DNA of 64,000 bases from positions 496,001 through 560,000 of the forward strand of contig NZ_CP064031.1 of assembly GCF_049532895.1 (NCBI RefSeq). Reading direction: 5' to 3'. Under the pieces are notes generated by a model, which was not told where the DNA came from, did not search any database, and saw only the letters and a list, made by a program, of their open reading frames with translations. Positions 25,862 to 34,972 of the stretch are shown here, piece by piece. Numbering within the stretch: the first letter of the stretch is position 1; every line of letters starts with the position of its first letter. Origin of the DNA: Dyella_B acidisoli (GTDB taxonomy: Bacteria; Pseudomonadota; Gammaproteobacteria; Xanthomonadales; Rhodanobacteraceae). The position numbers and the translations under genes were made by a program.

Positions 25862-28800
25862 GCCGCACCTCCTTCCTCACCGGCGAACCGCCGCCGCCCG
25901 CGGCGTGCCTGTGACCATTCCACCACGATCACCTGCAGTGCCGGTGCCACGATCAGCAACATGATCGGACCCAGCAACATGCCGCCCACCACCACGGTGG
26001 CAAGTGGGCGCTGCACCTGGCTGCCGATGCCGTGCGAAATGGCGGCCGGGAACAGGCCGATGCATGCAGAGAACGCCGTCATCAGCATCGGGCGCATACG
26101 TTGTTCCGCAGCGAGGTACATCGCCTCCAACGGCGGCTTGCCCTCGAACAGCAGGTGATTGAAGTAGGTGATGACGAGAATGCCGTTCATCACTGACACA
26201 CCGAATAGCGATACGAAACCGATAGCCGCCGACACGCTCAGGTTAAGGCCGGACAAGTAAAGGGCGATGATGCCGCCGGCAATGGAAAATGGAATGGATG
26301 CCAGCGTAAGCAGGCTGTCGCGCATGGAGTTGAACAGCGTGAAGAGCAGGGCGAGGATCAAGCCAATGGCAACCGGCAACACGACAGCCAGGCGCTGTTT
26401 TGCCTCCTGCATGTCGGAAAACTCACCAGCCCACGACAAGTGATAACCGCTGGGCAGTTTCACATTCTGCGCAATGCGTTGTTGTGCTTCTTCCACCGTA
26501 CTGCCCAGGTCGCGGTCGCGGACGCTGAATTTCACTGGGATATAGCGCTCATTGCGCTCGTGATAGATGTAGGAGGCACCCGTATCGAGCGAGATATTTG
26601 CTACCTCGCGCAGCGGAACGTACGCCGTGTTGCCGGCGTTATTGGTGTAGCCCACCATGACATTGCCGATGGCGTCGATGCTGGAGCGGTATTGCGAAGA
26701 CAATCGCACCACCAATGCAAACTGCTTTTCGCCTTCTTGTACGGTCGTAGCCTGCGCGCCGGCCAGTGCTGCCTGGACCACCGTATTGATATCACCGGTA
26801 TTGAGGCCATAGCGCGCGGCCTTGGCCCGATCGATGGTGATGTTGAGATTGGGCTGGCCAAGCACATGGAACACGCCCAGATCCTGCACGCCACGCACCT
26901 GCTGCATCTGGTGCATCACCTCATCGGCAAGCTTTTCCAGTTCGCCCAGATCGGGGCCGAGAATCTTTACGGCATTGGCGCCTTTCACGCCGGATAGTGC
27001 TTCTTCCACATTGTCCTGGATGTACTGCGAGAAGTTGAAGCCCACACCAGGAAATTCCGCGGCGAATTCCTTCTGCAAGCTGGCGACCAGCTTGGTCTTG
27101 CTATCACCGCTCGGCCAGTCGCTTTCGGGCTTCAGTGGCACGAACAGTTCCACGTTGTAGAAGCCGGCTGCATCGCTGCCGTCATCTGGGCGGCCATGCT
27201 GCGACACCACGGTGATCACCTCCGGATGCGACTTGAGGATATGCCGCATGCCATCGACCATCTTCATGCCGGCTTCCAGCGAAATGGTCGGCGGCATGCT
27301 GGCGCGGATCCACAGATTGCCTTCCTCCAGCGACGGCAGGAACTCGGTGCCAATGCGCGGCAGCAGCAGCGCCGCCAGCAACAGAAAGCCCAAGCCCAGG
27401 CCCACGGTGAGTTTCCGCCGGTGCAAAGCCCAGCGCAGCACCGGTGAATACACGCTGCGAATGGCGCGCACGAAAATTGTTTCGACCTCCTTCACGTGCT
27501 TGGGCAGCAGCGAGGCGAGCACGGGTGTGACGGTGAAGGTGGCGATCAGTGCGCCTGACAAGGCATACGCATACGTGCGTGCCATCGGATTGAAGATCTG
27601 TCCTTCCACGCCTTGCATGGTGAACAACGGAATGAACGCTGCCACGGTGATGGCGGATGAGAACAGCACCGCGCGATCCACTTGCATCACGCTTACGTAA
27701 AGCAAGCGGATGCGATCGGTCCAGCCATGGCTGCCCGGGCCGGTGGGACCGGCGCCGCCACGGCTTTCGGCGTAGTAGTGCAGCAGCTCCTTGCGTTCGC
27801 TTTCGCTCTTCTGCAGGTTGCGGAAGATGTTCTCGATCATGATCACCGCTGAGTCGACGATGATGCCGAAGTCGACCGCGCCCACCGAGAGCAGGTTGGC
27901 CGAATCGCCGCACAACACCAGGATGATGATGCTGAAGAACAGTGCAACGGGAATGTTGGCGCTCACGATCAGCGCACTGCGCAAATCGCCCAGGAAAATC
28001 CACTGGATCAGAAACACCAGCAGACAGCCGAAAATCAGGTTGTGCAATACCGTGTGCGTGGTTACCGCTACCAAGGTCGATCGATCGTAGAACGGAACGA
28101 CTTTGACGCCTGGCGGCAGGGTGCCGTCATGGTTGAGCCGGTCCACTTCCGCTTTGACGCGCGCGATGACCTCATTCGTGCGCTCGGTGGGATTCATCAC
28201 CACGATGCCGGTCACCACGTCGCTCTGGTCGTCGCGTCCGCCCTTACCCAGGCGCGGGGCCGTTCCGACGGACACGTTGGCGACGTTTTTTACCAGCACG
28301 GGTGTGCCGTTGTTCTGCGACAGCACTACGTTCTGGATGTCGTCGGTATCGGCGATCAGGCCGACGCCGCGCACGTTGACCGATTGCTGGCCGAGATTGA
28401 TTGTGCGTCCGCCGACATTCTCGTTGGCGTTGCTAAGCGCGGTGATGAGCTGCGGCAGCGTGATCTTGTAGCCTTGCAGCTTCGGCATGTCCACGTCGAC
28501 ATGGTATTCCTTGGTGGTGCCGCCCCAGGTCACCACTTGACCCACGCCTGGTACCGACAACAATCGGTGCGACACCACCCAGTCCTGCAGCGTGCGCAGG
28601 TTGGTCAGGCCGTAATGCGGCGGTCCTGCCACCTGATAGCGGAAGATTTCACCGACCAGACTTGAAGCTTGAATCTGCGGCTGCGTGTTGTTGGACAGGC
28701 TGACGTTCTGCTGCAGATTGATCGCGGTACGCGTATAGGCGAAGTTGTAATCGATGCCGTACTTGAAAGTGACGCGTACAAACGACAAACCGTAGAACGA

Positions 28801-29055
28801 GGTAGAGCGGATGTTGTCCACCCCGGGCGTAGTGGCGACACCCAGTTCCATCGGGCGTGTGTAGAGCCGCTCCATTTCTTCGGCCGACAGGCCCGGTGCT
28901 TGTGCGGTGATCTCCAGGATCACCGGTGCCGGGTTGGGATACGCCTCGATATTGAGCTTGCTGTACGCCATCAGCCCTGCGGCCATGAATGCCAGCAAGG
29001 CCATCATCACGACGGAACGTCGGGACAGCGCAAAAGCGATGATGCCTCGTAACAC
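25858..29055 (-). CDS. Heavy-metal efflux RND transporter, CzcA/CusA family
   Basis: 1,065 residues, the normal HME-RND size, with 12 membrane spans in two halves and two large periplasmic loops. The fourth span contains DFGIIVDSAVIMIEN; its Asp395, Asp401 and Glu408 have the same spacing as the proton-relay acids Asp402, Asp408 and Glu415 of CzcA, pointing to divalent metals (Zn, Co, Cd) more than Cu(I)/Ag(I). The methionine triad of CusA was not evident. Note a Ser where many relatives have Gly in the DGA motif. Coupled to the outer-membrane gene downstream; adaptor gene 63 bases upstream. Confidence 0.92.
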   Translation of the reverse strand: MLRGIIAFALSRRSVVMMALLAFMAAGLMAYSKLNIEAYPNPAPVILEITAQAPGLSAEEMERLYTRPMELGVATTPGVDNIRSTSFYGLSFVRVTFKYGIDYNFAYTRTAINLQQNVSLSNNTQPQIQASSLVGEIFRYQVAGPPHYGLTNLRTLQDWVVSHRLLSVPGVGQVVTWGGTTKEYHVDVDMPKLQGYKITLPQLITALSNANENVGGRTINLGQQSVNVRGVGLIADTDDIQNVVLSQNNGTPVLVKNVANVSVGTAPRLGKGGRDDQSDVVTGIVVMNPTERTNEVIARVKAEVDRLNHDGTLPPGVKVVPFYDRSTLVAVTTHTVLHNLIFGCLLVFLIQWIFLGDLRSALIVSANIPVALFFSIIILVLCGDSANLLSVGAVDFGIIVDSAVIMIENIFRNLQKSESERKELLHYYAESRGGAGPTGPGSHGWTDRIRLLYVSVMQVDRAVLFSSAITVAAFIPLFTMQGVEGQIFNPMARTYAYALSGALIATFTVTPVLASLLPKHVKEVETIFVRAIRSVYSPVLRWALHRRKLTVGLGLGFLLLAALLLPRIGTEFLPSLEEGNLWIRASMPPTISLEAGMKMVDGMRHILKSHPEVITVVSQHGRPDDGSDAAGFYNVELFVPLKPESDWPSGDSKTKLVASLQKEFAAEFPGVGFNFSQYIQDNVEEALSGVKGANAVKILGPDLGELEKLADEVMHQMQQVRGVQDLGVFHVLGQPNLNITIDRAKAARYGLNTGDINTVVQAALAGAQATTVQEGEKQFALVVRLSSQYRSSIDAIGNVMVGYTNNAGNTAYVPLREVANISLDTGASYIYHERNERYIPVKFSVRDRDLGSTVEEAQQRIAQNVKLPSGYHLSWAGEFSDMQEAKQRLAVVLPVAIGLILALLFTLFNSMRDSLLTLASIPFSIAGGIIALYLSGLNLSVSAAIGFVSLFGVSVMNGILVITYFNHLLFEGKPPLEAMYLAAEQRMRPMLMTAFSACIGLFPAAISHGIGSQVQRPLATVVVGGMLLGPIMLLIVAPALQVIVVEWSQARRGRRRFAGEEGGAA

Positions 29056-29118
29056 GGGTGGCGCCTTTCTTTATCTGAAGGTGTCTAAAAGTGAGAGCGG
29101 TGCGTGCGTGGCGACGAT

Positions 29119-30297
29119 TCAGTCGTCGTCCGGCTGCTGCGAGAGCATGTTGTCGAGGAACAAGGCGCCTTCGCCGGCAACGCGTTCGCCGGCTTTCAAC
29201 CCATCGACAATCTGATCCATGCCTTGTTGGCGCTTGCCGACTTTCACGATGCGCTGTTCGAAGCGGTGGCCGTCCTGCGTGACGTACACCATGGTGGTGC
29301 CGTCGCCTTCGCGCACCACGCCGTCTTCAGGCACGGCGGGCGAATGTTCCGCAGCAGCCGTTTGCACAGCGGCATCGACCAGCATCTGCGGACGCAATAC
29401 GCGATCCGGATTGGGGACGTCAGCGCGTACGACCACCGTGTGCGTGTTCGGATCGACGGCACTGGCGAGGTAGCTCACTTCGCCGTGCAGCGTGCGGCCA
29501 GGCAAGGCTGGCACGGTGATGGCAAGCGGTTGATGCAGCTTCAACGCAGCAGCATCGTCCTCGGGCATGTTCGCCACCATCCACACGCTGGAAAGATCGG
29601 CCACGGTAAAGGGTGTGGGCGAACCGCCGGGTTGCACCAAATCGCCTACCGCCAGCGAACGATTCGCAACGAGGCCGTCGAACGGACTCAGAATGCGCAA
29701 CTCGCCATCCACCTTGCGCGTGGCGAGCAGGTGGTCGACGTCCGCCTCGCTCTTGCCGAACAGCAGCACGGTGTTGCGTGCCGCGCGATAGCTGGCTTCG
29801 GCGGTTTGCTCGTCGGAGATGGCCTGCTCCACATCTTTTTGCGCACTGGCCTGGATGGTCAGCATCTTTTGTGCGCGGGCGAGCGTTTTGCGGTTCAGCG
29901 TGAGCACGCCATCCGCAGCGAGCAGGGCCGATTCCGCTTGCAGCAGATCGGGGCTGTCGATGGTGAACAGCAGTTGCCCCTTGCGGACAGTATCCCCTTC
30001 CTCCGCGGCGACGCTTGCCACGCGTCCGGTGTATGGGCTGGATACTTGGGCGATGCGGCCCCCGTCATAGTCGATGTAGCCGACCGCCTGACGCCAGGTA
30101 TCGAACGTGTGCGCACCTACCTGGATCACCGAGACCTGCTTGGCTTGGGTGTCGGTGAGGGTGACGCTGTGCGTGTCGGCGCCGGTGTTGGGTGCCGGTG
30201 CCGGCGATTCGCGATGAGCGAGCCAGATATAACCCAGACTGGCGAGTACGGCTGCGGCGATGGCGAGGGCCAGCATGGGCGCGCGCTTGGAGGGCAT
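29119..30297 (-). CDS. RND periplasmic adaptor (membrane fusion protein), CzcB/CusB-like
   Basis: 392 residues. One N-terminal membrane segment (about 8-26) tethers a periplasmic protein with the lipoyl-like halves (SSPYTGRVASVAAEEGDTVRKGQLLFTIDSP and LRILSPFDGLVANRSLAVGDLVQPGG) flanking a helical hairpin, then beta-barrel and membrane-proximal domains (KVGKRQQGMDQIVDGLKAGERV). It links the inner-membrane RND pump to the outer-membrane channel. First gene of the pump operon. A 320-base gap with a repeat separates it from the sensor gene, so the pump likely has its own promoter. No His-rich metal-binding N-extension is present. Confidence 0.92.
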   Translation of the reverse strand: MPSKRAPMLALAIAAAVLASLGYIWLAHRESPAPAPNTGADTHSVTLTDTQAKQVSVIQVGAHTFDTWRQAVGYIDYDGGRIAQVSSPYTGRVASVAAEEGDTVRKGQLLFTIDSPDLLQAESALLAADGVLTLNRKTLARAQKMLTIQASAQKDVEQAISDEQTAEASYRAARNTVLLFGKSEADVDHLLATRKVDGELRILSPFDGLVANRSLAVGDLVQPGGSPTPFTVADLSSVWMVANMPEDDAAALKLHQPLAITVPALPGRTLHGEVSYLASAVDPNTHTVVVRADVPNPDRVLRPQMLVDAAVQTAAAEHSPAVPEDGVVREGDGTTMVYVTQDGHRFEQRIVKVGKRQQGMDQIVDGLKAGERVAGEGALFLDNMLSQQPDDD

Positions 30298-30425
30298 GAA
30301 ACGATCTCAAGAGGGCTTTCGTCCTCGGGACCATAGCGGTGGGTGCGGGTGGGGAATAGTTACGGTTTGGAAAGGTTGGGCGTGATTCCCTCTCCATTCC
30401 GAGAACGTGAAAAAAATCTCATGCT

Positions 30426-30566
30426 CGTCGCCCCGGCGAAGACCGTGGCCCAGCGTCTTGATCCGCAAACAACGTCACTGGGTGATTCGCTTCGCTCACC
30501 CCTTCGGGGCCGTCCTTCGGACGTTCTTCGCGCTTCGCGCTGCGTCCGGCCTTCGCCGGGACGACG
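30426..30566. repeat. Inverted repeat, family A variant
   Basis: 15-base arms at 30426-30440 and 30552-30566 differing at one base (core CGTCGCCCCGGCGAA). The 110 bases between them are built of short CTTCG/CGAAG-type units. It fills most of the gap between the pump adaptor gene and the sensor kinase gene. No gene is seen in this gap. Confidence 0.6.
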
Positions 30567-30617
30567 GTGTAAGGTTTTTTTACAGCCTCTCCGCGAGAGG
30601 GAGTGGTCTCCGTAACC

Positions 30618-31988
30618 TCACGCCTTCGGTAAAAGCATGCACACCCTCAACCCGGGTTGCGCATCTTCGAGCGTCAATTCCCCGCGATGCAGTGACACCA
30701 CCGCCGCCGCGATGGAAAGCCCCAGCCCATTGCCACGCTGGCTGCGGCTGTCGTCCACGCGGAAGAAGCGTTCGGTGGCGCGTGTCATGGCTTCGCGTGG
30801 AATGCCAGGCCCGTTGTCCTGCACCACGATGTGCACGTCATGCTCGTCTTGCCGGGTGGAAAGGCGGATGTGCGCACCGTTGCCGGCGTACTTGAGCGCG
30901 TTGTCCAGCACGTTGGCGAGCACGTTGGCGATCAGGTCTCGATCCGCGAGCACGGCGGGGTCACCCTCGACATCCATGCTCAGCTGCATGCCCTGCGCTT
31001 CGGCGGCGGGTTGATAGAGTTCCACTAGATCGTTCAGCACGGGACGTAGTGGCAGGCGTTCGAATTGTTGCCGTCGCACGCCGGATTCGGCTTCGGCGAT
31101 TTGCAGCAGCTTCTCAAATACGCCAATCAACGTATCGATTTCATCGATGGCGTAGTGCGCTGCGCTCTGCCAGCGTTGTGATTCGGATGGTTGCTGCAAG
31201 GTTTCTTCCAACGCGCTGCGAATCCGTCCCAGCGGCGTGCGCAAGTCGTGCGCGATGGTATTGGAAACATTGCGTGCAATGTCCATCAAACGCTCGATGT
31301 CGTCGAGCATGCGATTGACGTCGCGCGCGATATTGGCAAGTTCGTCCTTAGCCGTGACAGCTACGACGATGCGACGGCTCAGGTTGCCACCGGATACGTC
31401 GTGCGTGGTTTGTTGGATGGAAGCCAGGCGCGCCTGCAGTTGTGCCCTGAACAATGCGGCGCCCAGCATGGCCAGCAGCAAGCCGAGCAGGCCGCCTATC
31501 ACCAGGGCGCTCAGGATCGTTCGCTCGAGTTGGCGCTGTTCCTGCAAATCACGTCCGACGACCAGCAAGCCGCCGTCGTCGAAGCGATGAACCAGGAGGC
31601 GGCTGTTCGAGGCGCGCTCAAGGCGTTGTACCTGCAGCTTGATCAACGTGTCGTTCGCGTCGGGCAGGGTTGGCCATGCGGTGAGGTTGCCGATCAGCTT
31701 CTTGCTGTGCGAATCGAGCAGGAGGTACACCTCCGTTTCCACATCCTTGTCATCGGTCAGCAGCGTATGGATGGCCTGAACCAGCGCCGCGTTTCCGCTG
31801 CGATCGTGCACTTGTTCCAATTGATGAGCGATGGTGACGATCTGGCGATCGTTATTGCGCGCCAGCAGGCCGGCGGTGCCGACGTAGAACACCATGGAGA
31901 TGATGACTATCGAAAACAGGAACAGCAGGCCGTAGCCCAGCGCGAGGCGAAAAACGATCGAGTGGCGCAGCTTAGAGTCTGTTTTCAT
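30618..31988 (-). CDS. Sensor histidine kinase, CusS/IrlS-like
   Basis: 456 residues. Two membrane spans (about 11-35 and 163-185) enclose a periplasmic sensor of about 125 residues. Then HAMP (RAQLQARLASIQQTTHDVSGGNLSRRI region), the phosphoacceptor H-box NTIAHDLRTPLGRIRSAL, and an ATPase domain with N-box (NVLDNALKYA), G1 (DNGPGIP), F (ERFFR) and G2 (GNGLGLSI) boxes all intact. Shares architecture with metal-sensing kinases. The response regulator gene lies 78 bases upstream on the same strand, and the metal pump genes lie downstream, so it probably senses the pump's metal in the periplasm. ATG 31988 preferred over an upstream start. Confidence 0.9.
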   Translation of the reverse strand: MKTDSKLRHSIVFRLALGYGLLFLFSIVIISMVFYVGTAGLLARNNDRQIVTIAHQLEQVHDRSGNAALVQAIHTLLTDDKDVETEVYLLLDSHSKKLIGNLTAWPTLPDANDTLIKLQVQRLERASNSRLLVHRFDDGGLLVVGRDLQEQRQLERTILSALVIGGLLGLLLAMLGAALFRAQLQARLASIQQTTHDVSGGNLSRRIVVAVTAKDELANIARDVNRMLDDIERLMDIARNVSNTIAHDLRTPLGRIRSALEETLQQPSESQRWQSAAHYAIDEIDTLIGVFEKLLQIAEAESGVRRQQFERLPLRPVLNDLVELYQPAAEAQGMQLSMDVEGDPAVLADRDLIANVLANVLDNALKYAGNGAHIRLSTRQDEHDVHIVVQDNGPGIPREAMTRATERFFRVDDSRSQRGNGLGLSIAAAVVSLHRGELTLEDAQPGLRVCMLLPKA

Positions 31989-32066
31989 ATGCCAAGCACT
32001 CCTCGTTGCGTCTGAGTGGCCGCCATGCGGCAGCACGCGGGGCACTTGGCATGCGAAAGCAGACTC

Positions 32067-32765
32067 TCAGTCATGCACGGCTTCGTCGGCGGTCGGCTGG
32101 ACGGTATAGCCCACGCCGCGCACGGTATGGATCAGCGAGAGAGGAAAATCACGATCCACCTTATTGCGCAGACGACTCATCTGCACGTCGATGACATTGG
32201 TTTCGGGATCGAAGTGGTAGCCCCACACCGCTGCCAGCAGCATCTTGCGCGTGACGACCTCGCCCTGATGGCGCACCAGGTATTCCAAGAGTTGGTATTC
32301 ACGCGGCTGCAGCGCAATCGGCTTGCCGGCGCGATAGGCGCGACGGGTGCGCGTATCCACCGATAGATCGGCTACGGTCAACACGTTCGGATTGTCAGCC
32401 AGGGCAGCGCGCCGGCCCAGCGCTTCGACGCGCGCCTGCAGTTCCTCGAAAGCGAAGGGCTTGGTGAGGTAATCGTCGCAACCCTCGCGCAGGCCGCGCA
32501 CGCGTTCGTCGAGGCTGGCCAGCGCGCTGAGCACCAGCACGGGTGTGTGATCGTTCTGGGCACGCAGCGAGGCAAGCACGGTAAGCCCGTCGATACCGCC
32601 GGGCAGCATGCGGTCGAGCACGATCACGTCCCAGGCATGGGCAACGGCTTGCTGCAGTCCGCTGGTACCGTCCCCGCATAGCGTCACCTCGTGGCCGGCG
32701 CGAAGCAGGCCATCGTGGATGAAGCGGGCGGTCTGGATGTCGTCCTCGATCAACAGGCAGCGCAT
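32067..32765 (-). CDS. OmpR/PhoB-type response regulator, CusR/CopR-like
   Basis: 232 residues. Receiver domain with the acidic pair in LIEDD, phosphoacceptor Asp in DVIVLDRMLPG, and the conserved Lys in LTKPFAFEEL; C-terminal winged helix ending VIDVQMSRLRNKVDRDF...IHTVRGVGYT. Pairs with the kinase gene that follows and most likely activates the neighbouring metal pump operon. ATG 32765 starts at MRCLLIEDD; a much longer open frame upstream runs antisense to the Grx4 gene and is not coding. No operator repeat could be assigned in front of the pump. Confidence 0.92.
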   Translation of the reverse strand: MRCLLIEDDIQTARFIHDGLLRAGHEVTLCGDGTSGLQQAVAHAWDVIVLDRMLPGGIDGLTVLASLRAQNDHTPVLVLSALASLDERVRGLREGCDDYLTKPFAFEELQARVEALGRRAALADNPNVLTVADLSVDTRTRRAYRAGKPIALQPREYQLLEYLVRHQGEVVTRKMLLAAVWGYHFDPETNVIDVQMSRLRNKVDRDFPLSLIHTVRGVGYTVQPTADEAVHD

Positions 32766-32813
32766 GCTGGGCGGTCTTGGGTGGTTCGGTACCTCTACAT
32801 AGCCTATCGCAGG

Positions 32814-32842
32814 CAAAAAAATACGGGGCCGAAGCCCCGTAT
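32814..32842 (-). terminator. Intrinsic terminator of the Grx4-rhodanese gene
   Basis: 9-bp perfect stem (32821-32829 with 32834-32842), 4-base loop, and a run of seven T on the minus strand (A tract 32814-32820). Lies 27 bases past the stop of the Grx4 gene. Confidence 0.88.
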
Positions 32843-32868
32843 GTATTGTGATGAGCCGATGCGAGAGC

Positions 32869-33795
32869 TTAGTAACGCGGCACGCTGGTATCGATTTCCG
32901 CCGCCCACGCATCAATGCCGCCATCCACGCTGTACACCTGCGTGAAACCGTGCGCAACGAATTGGTCCGCCACGCCGCGGCTGGAAATGCCGTGATGGCA
33001 CATGAAAGCGAGCGGTGTGTCCTTGGGCAGGTTGGCGAGTGCGGCGTAGCCTTCTTCTTCCAGAATGCGTGCCTGAGCGAGCGGCGAGGCGATGGCACGA
33101 CCCTGCGCCGGGCGCGTGTCGATCAGGGTGATGTTGCCCGCGGCGAGGCGGTTCTTGAGTTCCTGCACGCTCATCGACTGGACGCCGCCACCGGCACCGG
33201 GAAACTTCAGGCTCAGGCCTTCACCCTGCATGGTGGAGACCCAATCGATCACGATGCCCTTGGCGCGCTGCGCGCTGGCGGGATCGAAATGCACTTCGAT
33301 GCCGTTGGCGGTGACCACGATGTCGTGTTCGCTGCCGGGCGCGAGCTGGAAGCCGGCGCTGTGGTCCGGGCCGATTTCCAGATGCAGTGCCAAGCCTTGT
33401 GCGTTCGCCGTGCCCTGACGAATGGCTTCGGCGGCCTTGTCGGTAATGGTGATTTCCGGCGGTGTGCGGTCCGGCAGTGCCGCGCCGAACAACTGGTGCA
33501 ATTCGCCGCTGCCGTACATCTGGCGAATGATGTCGGCACCGCCGACCAGCTCACCATCAACGTAGAGCTGCGGAATGGTCGGCCAGTTGCCGAACGCCTT
33601 GATGCCCTCGCGGATTTCCTGATCTTCCAGCACGTTGACGGTGTGGTAATCCGGCAGGAGTTCGTTGAGCGTGTTGGTGGCGGCGGCGGAGAAGCCGCAC
33701 ATGGGCTGGGAACGCGTGCCCTTCATGAACAGCACCACGCGGTGGTCCTTCAGCAGGGTTTCAATACGGTCGCGGGTGGCGGTGTCGAGGGACAT
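32869..33795 (-). CDS. Monothiol glutaredoxin (Grx4) fused to HesB-like and rhodanese domains
   Basis: 308 residues, three domains. Residues 5-105: Grx4-type glutaredoxin with CGFS (Cys33), the class that binds and passes on [2Fe-2S] clusters. Residues about 110-200: a HesB/IscA-like fold (EITITDKAAEAIRQG ... VVTANGIEVHFDPAS) that lacks the conserved cysteines of IscA. Residues about 205-300: a rhodanese domain with active-site Cys266 in MCHHGISSRG. The fusion suggests one polypeptide handling sulfur and Fe-S cluster transfer. The ATG at 33795 is used; an ATG five codons earlier is possible. Followed by a strong terminator, so it is likely monocistronic. Confidence 0.9.
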   Translation of the reverse strand: MSLDTATRDRIETLLKDHRVVLFMKGTRSQPMCGFSAAATNTLNELLPDYHTVNVLEDQEIREGIKAFGNWPTIPQLYVDGELVGGADIIRQMYGSGELHQLFGAALPDRTPPEITITDKAAEAIRQGTANAQGLALHLEIGPDHSAGFQLAPGSEHDIVVTANGIEVHFDPASAQRAKGIVIDWVSTMQGEGLSLKFPGAGGGVQSMSVQELKNRLAAGNITLIDTRPAQGRAIASPLAQARILEEEGYAALANLPKDTPLAFMCHHGISSRGVADQFVAHGFTQVYSVDGGIDAWAAEIDTSVPRY

Positions 33796-33904
33796 GAGAG
33801 GCTCCGGCAAAGAGGGATATTGTATCGCTCCTCATATGCCGGCGTAGCTGGCAGGTTCAAGGTGTGGAAATTTACGCCGTCACCTGGGCCTTCGCCGGAT
33901 CCGT

Positions 33905-33927
33905 AGGCCGGGATGCAATCCCGGCCT
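33905..33927. terminator. Hairpin after the LpxH-like gene
   Basis: 9-bp perfect stem (33905-33913 with 33919-33927), loop TGCAA, just past the stop codon of the phosphoesterase gene on the minus strand. No long T run, so terminator function is only likely. Confidence 0.5.
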
Positions 33928-33934
33928 GCTTAGC

Positions 33935-34798
33935 TCAGGCAGCGGACGGTAGATCGTCCAGTTCCTCGCGCTTCTTGCGCCGAGCCAGGGGCGCCAGCGC
34001 CAGCGCGGCCATGGGTGAAGGCTGTACCAACTCGCGGGTGGCGTGACCCAGCGCGGTGGTATGTTCGCTCCAGTGGATGAGCTCCATCGCGCCATGTTCG
34101 TCTTCGATCAGCGCGGTGCAGTGTTCCACCCAATCGCCGTCGTTGAGGTACACCACGCCGTCGATGGTGCGCACCTGGCCGAAATGGATATGGCCGCAGA
34201 TATGGCCGTCCACGCCGTGTTCGCGCGCTCCGGTGGCGACGCGTTCCTCATAGGCGCGGATATAGGCCAGCGCCTTGCCGATGTGCGATTTCACGATGAT
34301 CGACAGCGGGAGGTATGGCATCGCCATGCGTCGGCGCCAGGCATTGACGCGACGGTTGCCCCAGCACACGAAACGATGCATCGCTTCGCCCAGATGCAGC
34401 ATCCAGCTGCGGCCGATCTGCTCGGGATCGTATTCATCGCCGTGGCTCACGCGGTAGCGGCGGCCGTCGGCGCCCACGTGAATGGCATCCAGTTCGATGC
34501 GCACACCGCAAATGGATTGCCCCACCAGGCCACGGAGCGCGCAGTCGTGATTGCCGGGAATGTAGGTGACCTCGACCCCGCGGCGTGCCATGTCCAGCAC
34601 CTCGGCGATCACGGTGCCGTGGTCCGGATGCCACCAGCGGCGGCGGCTCAGGGATTCCAGATCGATGATGTCGCCGACCAAGTACAGCTTCTCGCACTGC
34701 AGGCTGCGCAGGAAATCCAGCAGGTAGGCCGCCTTGCAGTCCGGTGTGCCCAGATGTACGTCAGAAATGAAGGCGCTTCGGCAACGAAGAATGGCCAT
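33935..34798 (-). CDS. LpxH-like metallophosphoesterase
   Basis: 287 residues. Calcineurin-like dinuclear metal site: ISDVHLG, VGDIIDL, IPGNHD, SHGDEYD and CGHIHFGQ, in the order seen in UDP-2,3-diacylglucosamine diphosphatase relatives (COG2908). It is longer than classical LpxH (about 240) and has an extra positively charged C-terminus (LARRKKREE), so it may be a paralogue acting on another substrate and not the lipid A enzyme. ATG 34798 begins at MAILRCRSAFISDVH. Divergent from the AspH-type gene, sharing a 174-base control region. Confidence 0.8.
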   Translation of the reverse strand: MAILRCRSAFISDVHLGTPDCKAAYLLDFLRSLQCEKLYLVGDIIDLESLSRRRWWHPDHGTVIAEVLDMARRGVEVTYIPGNHDCALRGLVGQSICGVRIELDAIHVGADGRRYRVSHGDEYDPEQIGRSWMLHLGEAMHRFVCWGNRRVNAWRRRMAMPYLPLSIIVKSHIGKALAYIRAYEERVATGAREHGVDGHICGHIHFGQVRTIDGVVYLNDGDWVEHCTALIEDEHGAMELIHWSEHTTALGHATRELVQPSPMAALALAPLARRKKREELDDLPSAA

Positions 34799-34972
34799 GG
34801 CGTCTCTCCCGGGTTTGGTTGCCGGGAGCACAGTCTGATAGCGCAACGTCACCGTGCGATGGCGAAATCGTTGCAAAGAGGTTGCCGTGGCCACTTTTTT
34901 GCCTAAAACACCGTGGGAAAGTGGTCATCGGTGTGCGATAAAGGCCGAGCCGGGGGAGGGGAGGCTTATTCC

